Shown: in pieces, positions 22,206 through 33,479 of the stretch
How the letters are laid out: each line of letters begins with the position of its first letter
Numbering within the stretch: the stretch's first letter is position 1
NCBI GenBank assembly: GCA_022410635.1
Contig: JAJVDF010000003.1
Location: 3,776,667 to 3,840,666, forward strand
Direction: 5' to 3'
Origin: Tretioscincus oriximinensis
Lineage: Eukaryota > Chordata > Lepidosauria > Squamata > Gymnophthalmidae
Length of the DNA stretch: 64,000 nt
Translations under genes and position numbers: made by a program
The notes under the pieces: generated by a model
The model's input: the letters and a program-made list of their open reading frames with translations, nothing else
Told to the model about the DNA's origin: nothing
The model's database searches: none

Positions 22206-22485
22206 CATACAGAGCCAGTTTGGTATAGTGGTTAGCGTGTGGGATTCTTATCTGGTAGTCTTCCAGTTTGATTCCCCAGTCCTCCATGAAAGCCAGCTGA
22301 GTGACCTTGGGCCAGTCACAGTTCTTTAGAACTCTTTCAGCCACACCTATATCACAGGGTATCTGTTGTGGAGAAAGCAACAAAAGCTATATGCACCACC
22401 ATTTGGTTGGCCTCCCTGAGACCTTCAGGTATAGAGCAGGATACAAGTACAAATAAATAAATAAATAAATAAATAAATAAATAGC
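22206..22485 (+). mobile_element. tRNA-derived SINE with L2-like tail
   Basis: A-box-like TGGTATAGTGG (22221-22231), B-box-like AGTTTGATTCC (about 22265), body GCCAGCTGAGTGACCTTGGG, then the L2-type end CCCTGAGACCTTCAGG and (AAAT)n to 22485. It interrupts CR1. AAATAGCACATAC before and AAATAGCAGAAC after form an imperfect target duplication. Confidence 0.85.
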
Positions 22486-22739
22486 AGAACTCTGAGCAGC
22501 AGGACATGGGAAAAGCATCTGAGTGTTATTGGTAGATCACAGACAAAACACAAGTCAACAGGGTAAATAATAATTGTATTATTAATAATACAATAAAGGT
22601 GTATTGAATGGAGCATAGACTCAAGAACACAGGAAGTAATTATTCCTTCACCACCATTCTACAGGTCAACTATAATTTCTTGTTTCATCTCTCTCCTATT
22701 CTTCTCTCCTACATACATATTATGCTCAAATATTTTTTA

Positions 22740-23420
22740 AAAAAAAAGATGATGAGATTAATATATTCTCAAGGATTAGAAAGAAAGGTCCCCCATAATT
22801 TGTTTGTTTGTTTGTTTGTTTGGAATGATTTTGAATGTGTGCTTTGCAAATGCTAACCAAACAATGTCTTTAGTTTCCTTCAGGTTTCCTGTTCGTAGTG
22901 CAACTAAAAAACATTTATCTACTCATTAGGACTTAGCCATCAAATAACTTAAATATATAAATACAACTGGTCTCTGTAATATCAGAGTCCATGGGGGTTG
23001 AAGGTAATATAACGTCCATAAAATCAAGAAACAATGCCAGCTAAAATGGCAGAAAAAATAATATACTAGTTGACCTATCTGTAGTTTTCTCAACTGATAT
23101 CTGTAGATGCAAAAGGGAAAAAATAATTTTGCAAATAAGAAAGGAACTGCATTATCCTAATTGATTTTTTTTCACCCATGATAACAAAGAAAATCTCACT
23201 GAAATCCTAAAGTAGTTGCTTGCAGATAATTGGAGCATTATTTATTGATGTTAATAATTTCCTCACGAGAAAGAAGAGAAAGCTAATATTGAACTGATCT
23301 CATTGTTAAGTGCATGAAAGAATGGACATACTGAAGAGTTTCCTTCTTTATACTATCTAGGGATGGCCACAAAAATAATTTCCACATTTGGTTTGTTGTC
23401 AAACTGAAGAATTAACCATC
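22740..23420. other. Unannotated, with a (GTTT)n run
   Basis: (GTTT) repeats at 22801-22822; otherwise AT-rich sequence without recognised features. Confidence 0.4.
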
Positions 23421-24008
23421 TGCAAAAGCTCCTGTTGCTTCCCTTTTTCTTGTTAGTCTCTTAGGCAGGGCCGGATTTGGGGTTTATGNCACCCCTGGGC
23501 TGCAAATATTTTTACACCTCCTCCCAGACACTTCCAGACAAGACAGGATGTGATGTGATTTCCAGGGTGGGACAGGAAGTGATGTCAGTTCCAGGGCAGG
23601 CAGGAAGTGGTGTCACTCTGCNTGCCATTCCCAGAAGCAGATTCCAGAAGTGCCATCATTTGCCCTATGCTCTCTGTCTCCCACTCTCAGCTGCCTATGC
23701 AAGGGCTGTGGTAGCAGCCCAGGGCAGACAGGCAAAGCAGCACACAGACAGACAGGTGGCAACTCATGCAGAGCAGCAGAGCAACAATACAATGGTGCAT
23801 NGCNGCGATGACTCATGGTGGTGTCTGGGACATGTGCAGTACATGTCTGCTGCTGCTGGGACATGCCCAGTAGACGCAACTGGGAGAAANTTAAACGGCC
23901 AGCAATTTGACGCCCCCAATAAACGGCCACCAACCTGCTGCCCAGGGCTTTAGCCCTTGCAGNCTCTGCCCAAGATCCGGCTCTGCTCTTAGTTATTACA
24001 GGACATAC
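23421..24008 (+). repeat. Foldback fragment interrupted by hAT-type element
   Basis: AAAGCTCCTGTTGCTTCCCT and TGTTAGTCTC lie directly left of the element at 23466. This is the family arm; the expected AAGGTGC continuation is absent because the insertion falls there. Confidence 0.5.
23466..23985. mobile_element. hAT-type non-autonomous element
   Basis: Ends CAGGGCCGGATTTGG and CAAGATCCGGCTCTG pair as terminal inverted repeats with the CAGGG signature of hAT elements. Flanks CTCTTAGG (23458-23465) and CTCTTAGT (23986-23993) match at 7 of 8. The interior has GCAGGCAGGAAGTGGTGTCA-type text and no transposase; the 158- and 134-residue frames are not conserved domains I know. Confidence 0.75.
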
Positions 24009-24062
24009 ATGCTCCAATATCTATCTATATCCATCCATCCACCTAGAAGAAGAAAGAAGAAG

Positions 24063-24355
24063 AAGAAAAANCTGGGGTTTTGTACCCCGCTTTTCTCACC
24101 CAAAGAGATTCAAAGCAGTTTACAAGGGTATTTTTGGCCCACAGGCTTACATTCTATCTTCCGCACCAGGCTGTGGTGGTTCCCATGTATCTACTTGCAG
24201 TCAGTTGCAATTTCTTGNAANTCATGCTTTCGAATAACTGGGTTGGCTAGAGCTACAGGCTAGTGGNAGGTGCTCACCCCTCCCCACTTCCAACACAGGG
24301 CTTCGAAACCCGATCTCCCAGAAGAGAGACGGATTCCTTAGCTATCCAAGCCTGC
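24063..24355 (-). mobile_element. tRNA-derived SINE family T, copy 2
   Basis: Same order as the 14405 copy on the minus strand: tRNA-like head at right (GGGTTTCGAAGCCC B-box-like), CCACCACAGCCTGG block, and GAGAAAAGCGGGGTACAAAA end adjoining a short GAA tract at 24045-24070. Part of the A-box region is deleted. Confidence 0.85.
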
Positions 24356-24369
24356 ATTCATCAATCCAT

Positions 24370-24810
24370 TAAGAAGTTTACTTGCCAATGTAAGCTCATG
24401 CTGTCTATGTTGGAGGAAGAGGAAGAGGAAGAAAAAGGAGGAGGAATAGGAGAAGAAGGAGAAGGAGAAGAAGAAAACTGGGGTTTTGTACCTCGCTTTT
24501 CTCACCCAAAGAGATTCAAAGCAGTTTACAAGGGTATTTTTGGCCCGCAAGCTTACATTCTATCTTCCCCACAAGACTGTGGTGGTTCCCATTTATCTAG
24601 TTGCAGTCAATTGCAATTTCTTGCCATTCTTGCTTTTGAATAGCTAGGTTGGCTAGAACTACAGGCTAGTAGAAGGTGCTCATCTATCCCCACATCTAAC
24701 ACAGGGTTTAGAAACTCAATCTCCCAGGTGAGGGACCGTCTCCTTAGCATCTGAGCCATTCGTGCCTGTTAGTCTCTAAGATGCTATAAGATCCCCTTGA
24801 TACATTTCTT
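24370..24810 (+). repeat. Foldback fragment split by a SINE
   Basis: CAATGTAAGCTCATGCTGTC at 24386 and TGTTAGTCTCTAAGATGCTA at about 24767 are adjacent blocks in intact copies. The purine tract and SINE family T copy 3 lie between them, so the SINE landed inside the foldback repeat. Confidence 0.6.
24412..24768 (-). mobile_element. tRNA-derived SINE family T, copy 3, with GGA/GAA tail
   Basis: The purine tract 24412-24477 is the expanded tail. From 24478 the SINE body repeats copy 2 closely (CTCACCCAAAGAGATTCAAA) and ends in a tRNA-like head with a degraded B box. Copies 2 and 3 are only ~120 bp apart in the same orientation. Confidence 0.85.
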
Positions 24811-25613
24811 ATATATTTCTAGTCTTGTTTATTGTTTTTGCCTGCATAAATTATGAAATAATAGTTTAAAAGGCATCCATAATTATATATTAGACCTCCT
24901 ACGAACACATTAGCAATTTAGTCAGCATAAAACAAGTAAATATTTTCTCTCTTTATGAAGTAAAAATATTTGTCTTTTGTATTCAGATGTTATATACTCC
25001 AAGGGCTGCATGTAATGGATAGATTCTGCACATTATCATTGTAATGGCAACACAAGCACAAAATGGTGATTTCATCCCATCACAATTTCCCAACTTGCTA
25101 ACCATTCTAAAGCAGCTGCATCTCACAAATCACTTCCATGAGAGCATGAGTAAGGAAGAACTCAGATTAGGGGAAGCAAATGCCTGCATATGAGCAGAAA
25201 AATTATGGAAATCTAATATGATTCTGGAGCATTGTAAAGAACACAATCTCCCCACCCACCCCAGAAAACGGCTATTTTTAATTTTCAGATATTCTCTACT
25301 CTCAAGTGTGATTTATTTTATCATTCCTAAAACTTCCTTAAAGGAATAAACTAAAATCACAAAATTCAAATAAATATTGCAGACAATGCTGGGAAATTAC
25401 ACCTAGAACCCACAGATTAAAATCCCTCGTACAAAGAGGTGTCGAAGAACTTTGTAGACATTAAATGGTTTGTATGCTTTTGTTTTAAGGATTGGGCTAT
25501 ATTCTTGGGTGCTGCTGTGGCTGTAATATCTTAATTACAGANTAGCGGATAAGCCCACAAAATCAGGTTTGGTTTGGTAAGGCACCCAAGGCAGTGGTGG
25601 GAAGAGATGCTAC
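24811..25613. other. Unannotated, no gene seen
   Basis: AT-rich; no recognised family. Confidence 0.35.
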
Positions 25614-26070
25614 CAGGGCCAGATTTAGGCAGTATTTTGCCTGTAATTTACTTACTTACTTATTTATGTATTTCTCTACTTTATCTATTTATTTTACTCT
25701 CCCTCTTCCCTCAGCTACTTTGGTTTTTATAATAATAAAAGCAATAAAATATTTATATCTCCTTATTACTATCAGTATCTATATTTTGCCTAAATACGGC
25801 CTTGCTACTCACTCCCCCTGCCCAACCCCAGGTGCAGCTGTAGCTGGTGAGAGAAGGTGGCTTCTAGTTCCCTCCTCCGCAGTTCTGCCTCCCCCCTCTA
25901 TCCTGGTGTTGCTGGCAGTTTGTGCACATTGGCAACCAGCTGCAGTGGGAATGGATTTGGACCTGGTGACATAGGTTGCCCTCTTCAGAGACTGCCTTCT
26001 CTGCCATGTTGGGTGGACAGCCAGGTAGCCTATGGCACTGCCACCACGGCAGGCGTATGCATGCCAAATT
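25614..26070. other. Possible relative of the 23466 element
   Basis: CAGGGCCAGATTTAGGCAG at 25614 resembles the CAGGGCCGGATTTGG terminus, and a GC-richer stretch follows at 25800-26060. No matching right end or target duplication was found, so this is a weak call. Confidence 0.25.
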
Positions 26071-26409
26071 AAACATTCTGAGCTTGGAATTCAGGACTTA
26101 TGGGATCTAGGAATATGTTATGCATATCTCTTATTGCTTTTATAGCGGTGTACATTTCATTTGAATGCCACTAACTACACCAGGTGATCTGTGTAATCCA
26201 CATATATTAACTATACCAGGTGATCTATGTAAGGCTCCATCCAGACATCAGTAAAGAGCCATCTCGCATGCTCACAGTGGCTCAGCACTGTATTTAGTAA
26301 ACCTCTGTTGTATTGGGTTTACCTACCTTTTTTGTTGATTCTGTAGTGTGGACTTCTGTGTCCACATTACAAGACCTGCATCCAACATGCCAAGACTTCA
26401 CAAAGCAGA

Positions 26410-26575
26410 TAGGAGCCCCCCCCCATTATACCCTCCCCCCCCCCTCTTGGGGAATCTCTCTGGGGGGGAAAGGGTATAGGGATTGATGGTTATTGTTGTA
26501 TTTTGTTGTATTGTTTGTTGTTTGACAGATTTCTTTGTGTTAAACCTAAACTCAATAAAAAAAATATTTTAAAAA
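26410..26575 (+). mobile_element. Short L1-type 3' UTR insertion with target duplication
   Basis: C-run, then GGGGGGGAAAGGGTATAGGG, a GTT-rich stretch and CTCAATAAAAAAAATATTTT with an A-rich end. ACAAAGCAGA occurs at 26400-26409 and again at 26576-26585, and the similarity extends further with mismatches (TAGGAGCCC against CAGGACCCC). This is a severely 5'-truncated LINE insertion. Confidence 0.7.
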
Positions 26576-26585
26576 ACAAAGCAGA

Positions 26586-27364
26586 CAGGACCCCAGCCCT
26601 TGCAAAAAATGACTGGAATGCCCCATGAAAGTGGACTCATAAATAGCTTTGTCCTGAAGTAAAACAAAAGGAGGTTTATCTGTACAGGGCCAAAGTGGTA
26701 TAGTCTATTATTATTTGTTATCTATTATACTTTTATATACGTTGTATGTATAACACATGTTTGTGAATGATATTTTGGGTAACTGCGCATTAAGGCACCG
26801 ACAAAGACAATTTATTTCGGGTGGTCAAAACGCTACTGGCTTCATGCTGATCCTTCAGTAGATGCAATGATCCACCTACTGTTTATATTGCCTGACTGTT
26901 GCATCAACATTAATTTTATACTACTTCCTACATTTTATAATTTATGGACTTTATATTCTTCATAGTAGTATTATTTTATTTTTATTTTCTTAAAAAGTAT
27001 AATACATACAAGTACAGTCATTATTTTGGTTCTGTATCCACTATTTTTTCTGTCATGTTTTTAGTTTGCAGATCTTCTCTGATTGTTTTATCCTGCAAGA
27101 TCGGTGTCTCTTCTGAAAAGTTTAGCATTTGCCTGAAGTATCGATAAATTCTCATNTGTCTTCCTGTGCCTTATATCATCTTATGTGGTCTTTCCCCACC
27201 CAACACATACTGCCTGCCTCATAAGTTTAAAAGTAAAGCTAAAAGACAAGTCCAAAAAAAAATGTTCATGATCAAAACAGCCAAAGAGAGGTGTGTCTGA
27301 AAAATTTATGGGCAATTAAATATTTAACAGTAATTCAAAAATGAATTNGAAGCAATTCAAGAAC
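26586..27364. repeat. Unnamed interspersed repeat, partly shared with 50860-51060
   Basis: TACTTCCTACATTTTATAAT and TTTTGGTTCTGTATCCACTA near 26925-27050 have close counterparts near 50870-51000. The part before the Penelope-like fragment could belong to the same element, but I cannot show that. Confidence 0.35.
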
Positions 27365-27620
27365 CTGCCACCTTTGTACCTGTCTTATACACATGATATC
27401 TTTCTCATCAATAAAAATTATGTAGAGCAAATTGTGAATTTCCCTTGTGCACAATTCACAATCATCACCTTTGCTACACATCTAGGAATTCCTTTCTTGG
27501 ATGTTATGTTTTACTGAGCAACATCAGCGCACCTGCAGTAATTTGATATGAAAATGACAATGCTTCTGATACTTAGGGGTATATTTTTGCAGTCCAATGC
27601 TCTGGAATTAATCTATTTAC
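27365..27620 (+). pseudogene. Penelope-like reverse transcriptase fragment
   Basis: The frame from 27377 reads Y-T-H-D-I-F-L-I, then 46 codons ending THLGIPFLDVMFY and a stop at 27515. A later frame gives FLQSNALEL. As I know Penelope-like RTs, the order is YxDDIF...I.F.......IPFLDV.......LPYSQALR, which fits this layout. The first catalytic Asp is replaced by His. The rest of the RT and the GIY-YIG endonuclease are not seen. Assigned from motif order only. Confidence 0.5.
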
Positions 27621-27939
27621 CCCCCGTTACTATTAATAAATTATAATGTACTCCCATAAAGGAATTATGTGCTAACACGCTGGCTTCTCCACCCCCACCC
27701 CAGTTCTCTGTTCAGCACACTAGTTAAACAGATTTTGGTGTCAGATGATCATTATAATGCCATATGCATCTAGTGATAGGGATTGTAAAAACAAACGTCA
27801 TCACCTGAAAGAATGCCATGTAAATTGCTAGGACAACCAACAACAAAGAACATGATTCTGAATATTATGTGAAATAAATATTACATTTGACGGTAGTTAA
27901 TGGAAAGGAGACTGATCAGTGATTATTACTTGGAATAAG
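27621..27939. other. Unannotated, no gene seen
   Basis: No recognised feature. Confidence 0.35.
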
Positions 27940-28160
27940 AACATAAAAAACATAAGAGGAGCCCTGATGAATGGGGCCACAGTCCATCTAATCCGTCATT
28001 CTGTCTTACTCAGTGCCCCACCAATTGCACATGGGCATCTTAAGTAGAAGAAAATGGCAAAACCTTAACTTGCTCTCTGCTCCCTNTAAAAGTCCTTTAG
28101 AAAACCTGTCTGTCTTTCCAACCAAAAGGCAATACCTAGGTATCTATGCTAATAGCCATT
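27940..28160 (-). mobile_element. CR1 LINE, 3' end fragment
   Basis: CATAAGAGGAGCCCTGATGA, GGCCACAGTCCATCTAATCC and CCCACCAATTGCACATGGG are the CR1 3' end in reverse, with the terminal AAGAACATAA repeats at the left. Confidence 0.85.
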
Positions 28161-28199
28161 TGTGTATGTTGCAATTTTTTTAAAAAAGAGAAGAAAGAT

Positions 28200-28860
28200 G
28201 TGCATTAACCTAAATTCTTTTGAATTACATCCCCCCTCTACAGTTAATTCATTGACTTCCTCTCCTTCTGCTCTGTCTCCTTTATGAATTTGGCCGAATG
28301 TATCATTTTATCACTCTGGATCTTGCTCTATTAATCCTTCCACATCACTGTTTCTTTAATGTCTATTTATTGTAAAAAAAACAAACAAAAGTCTAAAAAA
28401 AATCCCTAAATCATAACAAATTTATTAGTGTTTTAGTTCTTGTCAAAAGAGTTAACTTGCCCAGTTTAATTAAATCCATCCATTTGGAATCCAGTTTAGT
28501 GTAATGGTTAGAGATGGACTCTTTATCTGGTACTCTCCCAATTTGATTCCACACTCTTACATGGAGCCAGCTGNGTGACCATGAGCCAGACACAGTTCTT
28601 TAGAACTGTCTCTCAGCCCCGCTATTTCTCAGGGTGTCTTTTGTAGAAAAAGCGACAATTGTTTTAAAATCTGGAATAACCCAATCACAGAGTCATTCTT
28701 ACATTCTTTTAATACTTTGGCATCAGACCATATGAACTGGCGAGAAAAGTGTGTTCCTATTACATCTATCTGAAATTGCATGTTTGATAATTTATCAGGT
28801 CTCCCACCCTCCCACTTTCTCATGATTGGCTTCTTTCATTGTATGTCTGAGGTATGTTCT
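28200..28860 (-). mobile_element. L1-type LINE, ORF2 end and 3' UTR, cut by a SINE
   Basis: On the minus strand 28411-28490 encodes DLIKLGKLTLLTRTKTLINL, comparable with the C-terminal tail of L1-type ORF2. The segment 28665-28860 encodes further upstream L1-like sequence (LFQILKQ). The 3' UTR part (28200-28345) recurs at 41625-41765. The SINE at 28490-28660 separates the two coding pieces. Confidence 0.55.
28490..28660 (+). mobile_element. tRNA-derived SINE, 3' truncated
   Basis: A-box-like TAGTGTAATGG, B-box-like AATTTGATTCC, GCCAGCTGNGTGACCATGAG body and a TCAGGGTGTCTTTTGTAG end; the L2-like tail is missing. It lies within an L1-type sequence. Confidence 0.8.
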
Positions 28861-29128
28861 GACAGGGAGTCTGGTGGTCTTGTGATATTCCGCCTTCTCC
28901 TGCTACCAATAAGTACACGAAGATGAAGGCTTTTTAAAGGGGTTATGGGGAATTTTCCAATGATGTATGAAAGAATCTGCTTTCAGGATAATCTGGGACC
29001 ACAGAACGTTTTTGCAAAAAGATTACTGAAGTTTGGTTAGTTTGGTTAGCAAGTGGGGTGGATTTTTCATGATGTAACTACCACCATATTAGAAAAACCT
29101 CATCTGGAGGTGACTTGTATCTAACAAT

Positions 29129-29386
29129 ATTATTTATTTATTTATTTGTACTTATATCCCTCCTTATAACCGAAGGTCTCAGGGCGGTCAACCAAAGGGT
29201 GGTGCACATAGCTTTTGTTGCTTTCTCCACAACAGACACCCTGTGAAGTAGGTGGGGCTGAGAGAGTTCTAAAGAACTGCGACTGACNCAAGGTAACCCA
29301 GCTGGCTTTCATGGAGGAGTGGGGAATCAGACCAGGAGACTACCAGATAAGAGTCCAACACTCTAACCACTACACCAAACTGAATC
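29129..29386 (-). mobile_element. tRNA-derived SINE with L2-like tail
   Basis: Left end is (TTTA)n, then TTATAACCGAAGGTCTCAGG, which is the L2-type 3' block in reverse. The head at right shows CTCTAACCACTACACCAAAC, the A-box complement, and a degraded B box (GGGGAATCAGACC). Confidence 0.88.
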
Positions 29387-30709
29387 TTAAATCCAGATGA
29401 CATGGACAACTAATTAGCAAAATGTATACCTTTTACTGTAAGGCCAAGTTCTCACAAGGGGAAAAAAGGGAAGTGAAAACAGTGTGGCTGTGCACTGGGC
29501 TCATGCAGTTCCCCTATAATCCAAAGGACTGTGCTTTTGCAATATAATGTTCACAAAGCCACTCATTGCTGGGGAGCTGGAAGAAGAGTGGGCATTGGGT
29601 GTTGAACGTGGAGCAGGTACACGGAGAAGATACAACCACTGGGTTCCAAGATTCACTTTGGCACAAAAGTGGGACAGCTTAATAAAGGGGGNCAAAGCAG
29701 GGTGCTGGAAAAAGAGCAAGGTGTGGGGCGCTGGAAGAAGAGCAGGTTGTGGGAAAAGGATCTGGGTTAGGAAGTGGACACATCCACTGGGCACCGAAAA
29801 AAGNGTACCTAAACTAATGCAGATTGTAAGTCCAGAAGCCAACACGATTGTNGTACAAATGATGAAATGGAGCTGAAACGATACTGGGAACGAAATAAAA
29901 GAGCTGGATGGATTTGTATTTACTTCACAGGTGCCAAAATCACTTCNTTCACCACTGCGAGTGCTCACCTTAGTAGTATATAACTGTTTCTGTTTTTCTT
30001 CTCTGGTCCTCTTAATGTTCTCCAAGATAATGATTGATTATAGAGTTGTTTCTGTCATTAAATGTGGCACCTAGTTTGGGTACAACTCTGAGACACCGAG
30101 AACACAAAGCACACCTTCACATTAAAGTGCACGCCTTATTAATTTTGTTTATTTTGAGTGCACTAAATCACTTTTTACCTGCACCCAATATCTGGGTTCA
30201 AATCACCAGATAAACCATCTGAATAAACCAGGAAGAGAACTAAGGCATGCTTCTAATCAGTGAAGAGGATACCTCTTGAATTTTGATTCAGTGCTATAAA
30301 TATGCTTGGAAAAACTTGTTCTGAAAGGATGGTGTTCTCTTTAGATTTATGTTATTCTTTCTCAGTTAAGCTGTTTCAGCTTCCAGCCATTTGCATCAAC
30401 TTTGAACAACTTTTCATTTGGTTACAATAGTCAGTAGTGCTGAGCTAAATGGCAGAGGCAAAGTGATTGCAGTGACCAAAGAAAAGCCAATTATTCGTAA
30501 AGAAAATGCACCAGCCACTTTTCCCCAATTCTTTGTCTTGATTAGAAGGGTCAATATAAATCCAAGATGATTCAGCAGCAGCCTGATCACAAGAGGGTTA
30601 TAAAAATAATCCTAGGATAGTTTTTTTTTTTTTTTTTGTTTTTTTAAAAAATCACATCAGGAGATGAAAGACATATTGTCAACTCTGTGCTATCTAATGC
30701 ACAGTCCAT
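29387..30709. other. Unannotated; local GCTGGAAGAAGAG repeats and a T-run
   Basis: GCTGGAAGAAGAG-like units occur at about 29575, 29703 and 29730, and a poly-T run lies at 30620-30638. The 174-residue minus frame at 29501-30025 shows no domain I recognise and contains several ambiguous codons. Confidence 0.4.
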
Positions 30710-31171
30710 GGCTGCATCCAGACAGAGTCAATAATCCATTTGCAAATTGATTTTCTGTTGCATTTTCTACACCAGGATATTATTAACAAACTTCGGGTTT
30801 TAGATCTAATAAACTCAAGTATTGGTTTACCAGGATAAACAGCTATCAAAACCATTATTGTGGAAAGACTGTGACATAAGCATCGTTTTGTTAATAAACT
30901 GTGAGGGAGAGAGGCATAGGAATCTGATATTGGCAGTAAACTATCCAACAACATTTGAGAGGAGAAACTATTAGTCTTAATGACCAGCAAACAAAATGGC
31001 TGATGGGAGAGGGTGTTACATGCATAGAAAATCATGCTCGTTAGGANCTGACAAAGTGGCAAAAATCAGAATATACTTTAAAGATATGAAAGCAACAAAT
31101 TAAAATTGGAAAACCAATAAAGTAGATTTTCCATAAATCCTGCAGTAAACAAGTGCTATGTGGATGCAGCC
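30710..31171. mobile_element. MITE family C, copy 1
   Basis: Perfect 11-base terminal inverted repeats GGCTGCATCCA (30710-30720) and TGGATGCAGCC (31161-31171). Interior has TTTTCTGTTGCATTTTCTAC, ACTATCCAACAACATTTGAG and CAGCAAACAAAATGGC. Copies recur at 48516-50619 (reverse, interrupted) and partly at 56577-56697. No target duplication is clear and no protein is encoded. Confidence 0.75.
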
Positions 31172-31474
31172 CAAGTCACAATAAATTAAATTATTATTAT
31201 TTTTCTGGAATTGTGTTCTTAATAAATAGGGTGATACTGAACAACCAGAATCTATGACATTTCTATGATATCAAAGCTACATAAGCCATGTTCTCCATGC
31301 ATCCTAGAAACTATCAAAAGAATGTAATATTACTTAGGGACAGACTACACACCAAACAGATAGCAAGAAATAACAAGAGAAATGTCAATTTGGGTGTGGT
31401 AGATTACANAGGTGCTGCTTCCATGTTAAAGCAACAGTCAGAATTTGTAGGGAGTTGAGAATAGATCAGGTTTT

Positions 31475-31690
31475 GGCCTCCTGGATTCCCATATATATAT
31501 GCTCAGAACNGCAAAGAAGAGCAATAGAGGATNAGCTTATTAAATTGATGCGCTTAATTGAAATGGAGAAGTTAACTCTCTTGATAAGGGATAAGTATGG
31601 TTCAATTTACTGTAAATTGGAGCCTTCTATAGATTTTTTACAAGATAGAGAATGTATACTCCTACTCACAGGCTTTGACTGTTAAAGAGA
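31475..31690 (+). pseudogene. L1-type ORF2 C-terminal fragment
   Basis: Reads AIEDXLIKLMRLIEMEKLTLLIRDKYG and ends FDC-stop at about 31682. The MEKLT.LIRDK segment matches the tail seen in the other L1-type pieces at 28411 and 42740. The upstream coding part is absent. Confidence 0.55.
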
Positions 31691-31883
31691 GAACCACTGA
31701 TGTAGAGTAGTCAATGAAGCGATAAGATGTTATACAGTATTGGGCCAAACATAAAAAGGAAACATAGCAGTAGAAGTCAAATAACTACTTATTAAAAAAT
31801 GTTTATAATTCAAAATAATATAATTTTAAGTAAATAATAATAGCTGTCAGCTTGTAGTTATCCTGCTGTAGTAGCAGTAGCAG

Positions 31884-31884
31884 C

Positions 31885-31926
<42 letters not shown>

Positions 31927-31970
31927 GATGACGATGACGATGACGATAAAATAAATAAATAGATGTTAAA
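31884..31970 (+). repeat. (AAT)n then (GATGAC)n microsatellite
   Basis: About 14 AAT units, then GATGACGATGACGATGACGA and AAATAAATAAATAG. It lies about 200 bases beyond the L1-type fragment end. Confidence 0.9.
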
Positions 31971-33479
31971 AATGAAAAGAATGAAATTACTTAGAAAATT
32001 GAAATACCGGAATTGAAAATTCAGGTCTCATTAAAACCCTCCTCACAGCAGCAAAATTTGACACAGCATTGGAAAATGGCCCATCTTTTAACCAAAGAAG
32101 TTTTGGTAACTAGAATTTGGTCCTATGTGTTAAATAAATGCATTCTAACGCAACAATATTTCTGATTTTGTGCATCCTAACTCAATGATCTTTCCGATTT
32201 TGTAAAGAAATCGTTTTCCATGTTGGATGCAGCATATCTTGATAACTCATTATATCCCCTTGCTTTCTACCAGTCTTCTTTTCTAAACACAGGAATAAAC
32301 ATTTGTTGTTTGATATACTGTTTGTAAACTTATACTCTCCTGCAAAGATCTTACACACTTCTATATTTGACCAAGAACTTCGGTACGTTTGTACTTTGTT
32401 GGTTAATTGTACACTGTTGATTGTTATACAAAGTTGGAACACTGTAATGGCTCATTCAATAAGAGTGCATATATATAAANAAAATCCAGGTAAAAAAGAA
32501 CCAATATATTTGACTATATTTGAATGCAGCAGAAGTTCTAAGAAAATGAATACAGATATTTGTAAAGCAGGAGAAGCTGTTTGCTTTAAGAATTATCAAA
32601 TTCCCTAGAATAATTCTACTTTTGTACTTATACTTCTATAGCAGTGAATGATCAACATCTTTATAGAAATGTCAGTATTAGAAGAGCCAGTCTGAATTTT
32701 AGAAGCCAAAACTTCAGCTGCATTTCTTNATTGTAAAGTCAAGAAATGTTCCAACATGTTAATCAAAGTAAGCACCTAGTGCTGTGACTCAAACCATGAC
32801 ATTTAAGAGAAATTCTCTTCATGCAAACAGAATATGTGACTGAATTGACAGAAAAGAATATGACATGCTGAGCATAGAAAGACTATGAAGTACGTAGCAT
32901 TGACAGACATCCTTCATGAACATTGTCTCAAATGCAAATTAAATTTGAACTTCTCTGCTTTGAAGTTTAGGAATACTTGCATAGTGCATACTGATGTGCA
33001 CACTAAATCAAAATTAAGCATGTCACATTAAAATACAATTCCTACAGTTGTGATTCCTGTTCTCAGCAATGAAACCTTAATAAGTTAAAGAAATCAGTAC
33101 TTGGTAACTGCCTTTTAAAATAAGAGCAGCTCCTTTTCAAAGTAGGAGAATTCTTTTTAATATGAGACTTTGTTAGTTTCCTTTGATTTCTGATTCTTCA
33201 TCATACATATAAAATATGTAATATATTAAAGATACTTTCACCCACAGGGAGAGGAAAAGATAATTCAACAGATAGTGATATTTAGACAGATATGAAATTC
33301 AGTACACACAAATTTAAAGGCAAAGCCTAGACATGTGCAGAACCTGGTTTACAATGAAAAATCCATTCAAACAATTCACATGCAAACAAGTTTGCATTGA
33401 ATTAAATGCATTTATATTCACATGTGTGAATTGACCAAATCAAATCAGCCACATTAGTCAGTCAAGCAGTCCATAATAT
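31971..33479. other. Unannotated, no gene seen
   Basis: About 1.5 kb of AT-rich DNA with no recognised repeat; the frames at 32182-32608 show no motif. Confidence 0.35.

Larger units (their letters stand above)
21018..22700 (+). mobile_element. CR1 LINE ORF2 remnant split by two insertions
   Basis: Three pieces of one CR1 frame can be ordered against the copy at 52410-53050. They are 21018-21186 (KFANDTKLGRVANTKEEIER, where the catalytic FADD is changed to FAND), 22156-22205 (FNREK-like) and 22486 onward (VIGRSQTKHKS-like, then ATGGAGCATAGACTCAAG). A GC-rich unit of about 970 bp separates the first two and a SINE separates the last two. The right border is approximate. Confidence 0.75.

Noticed and set aside
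22801..22822. CRISPR-like direct repeats
   Set aside because: It is a plain (GTTT)n microsatellite; no spacers and a vertebrate context.
23477..24017. 158- and 134-residue frames
   Set aside because: They span the non-coding interior and one end of the element at 23466-23985 and contain ambiguous codons.
25614..26070. Complete hAT element starting CAGGGCC
   Set aside because: No matching right terminus or copy of the left flank was found downstream; kept only as a weak feature.
29501..30025. 174-residue minus-strand ORF
   Set aside because: No recognisable domain, several ambiguous codons, locally repeated GGAAGAAGAG text and no exon-like context.
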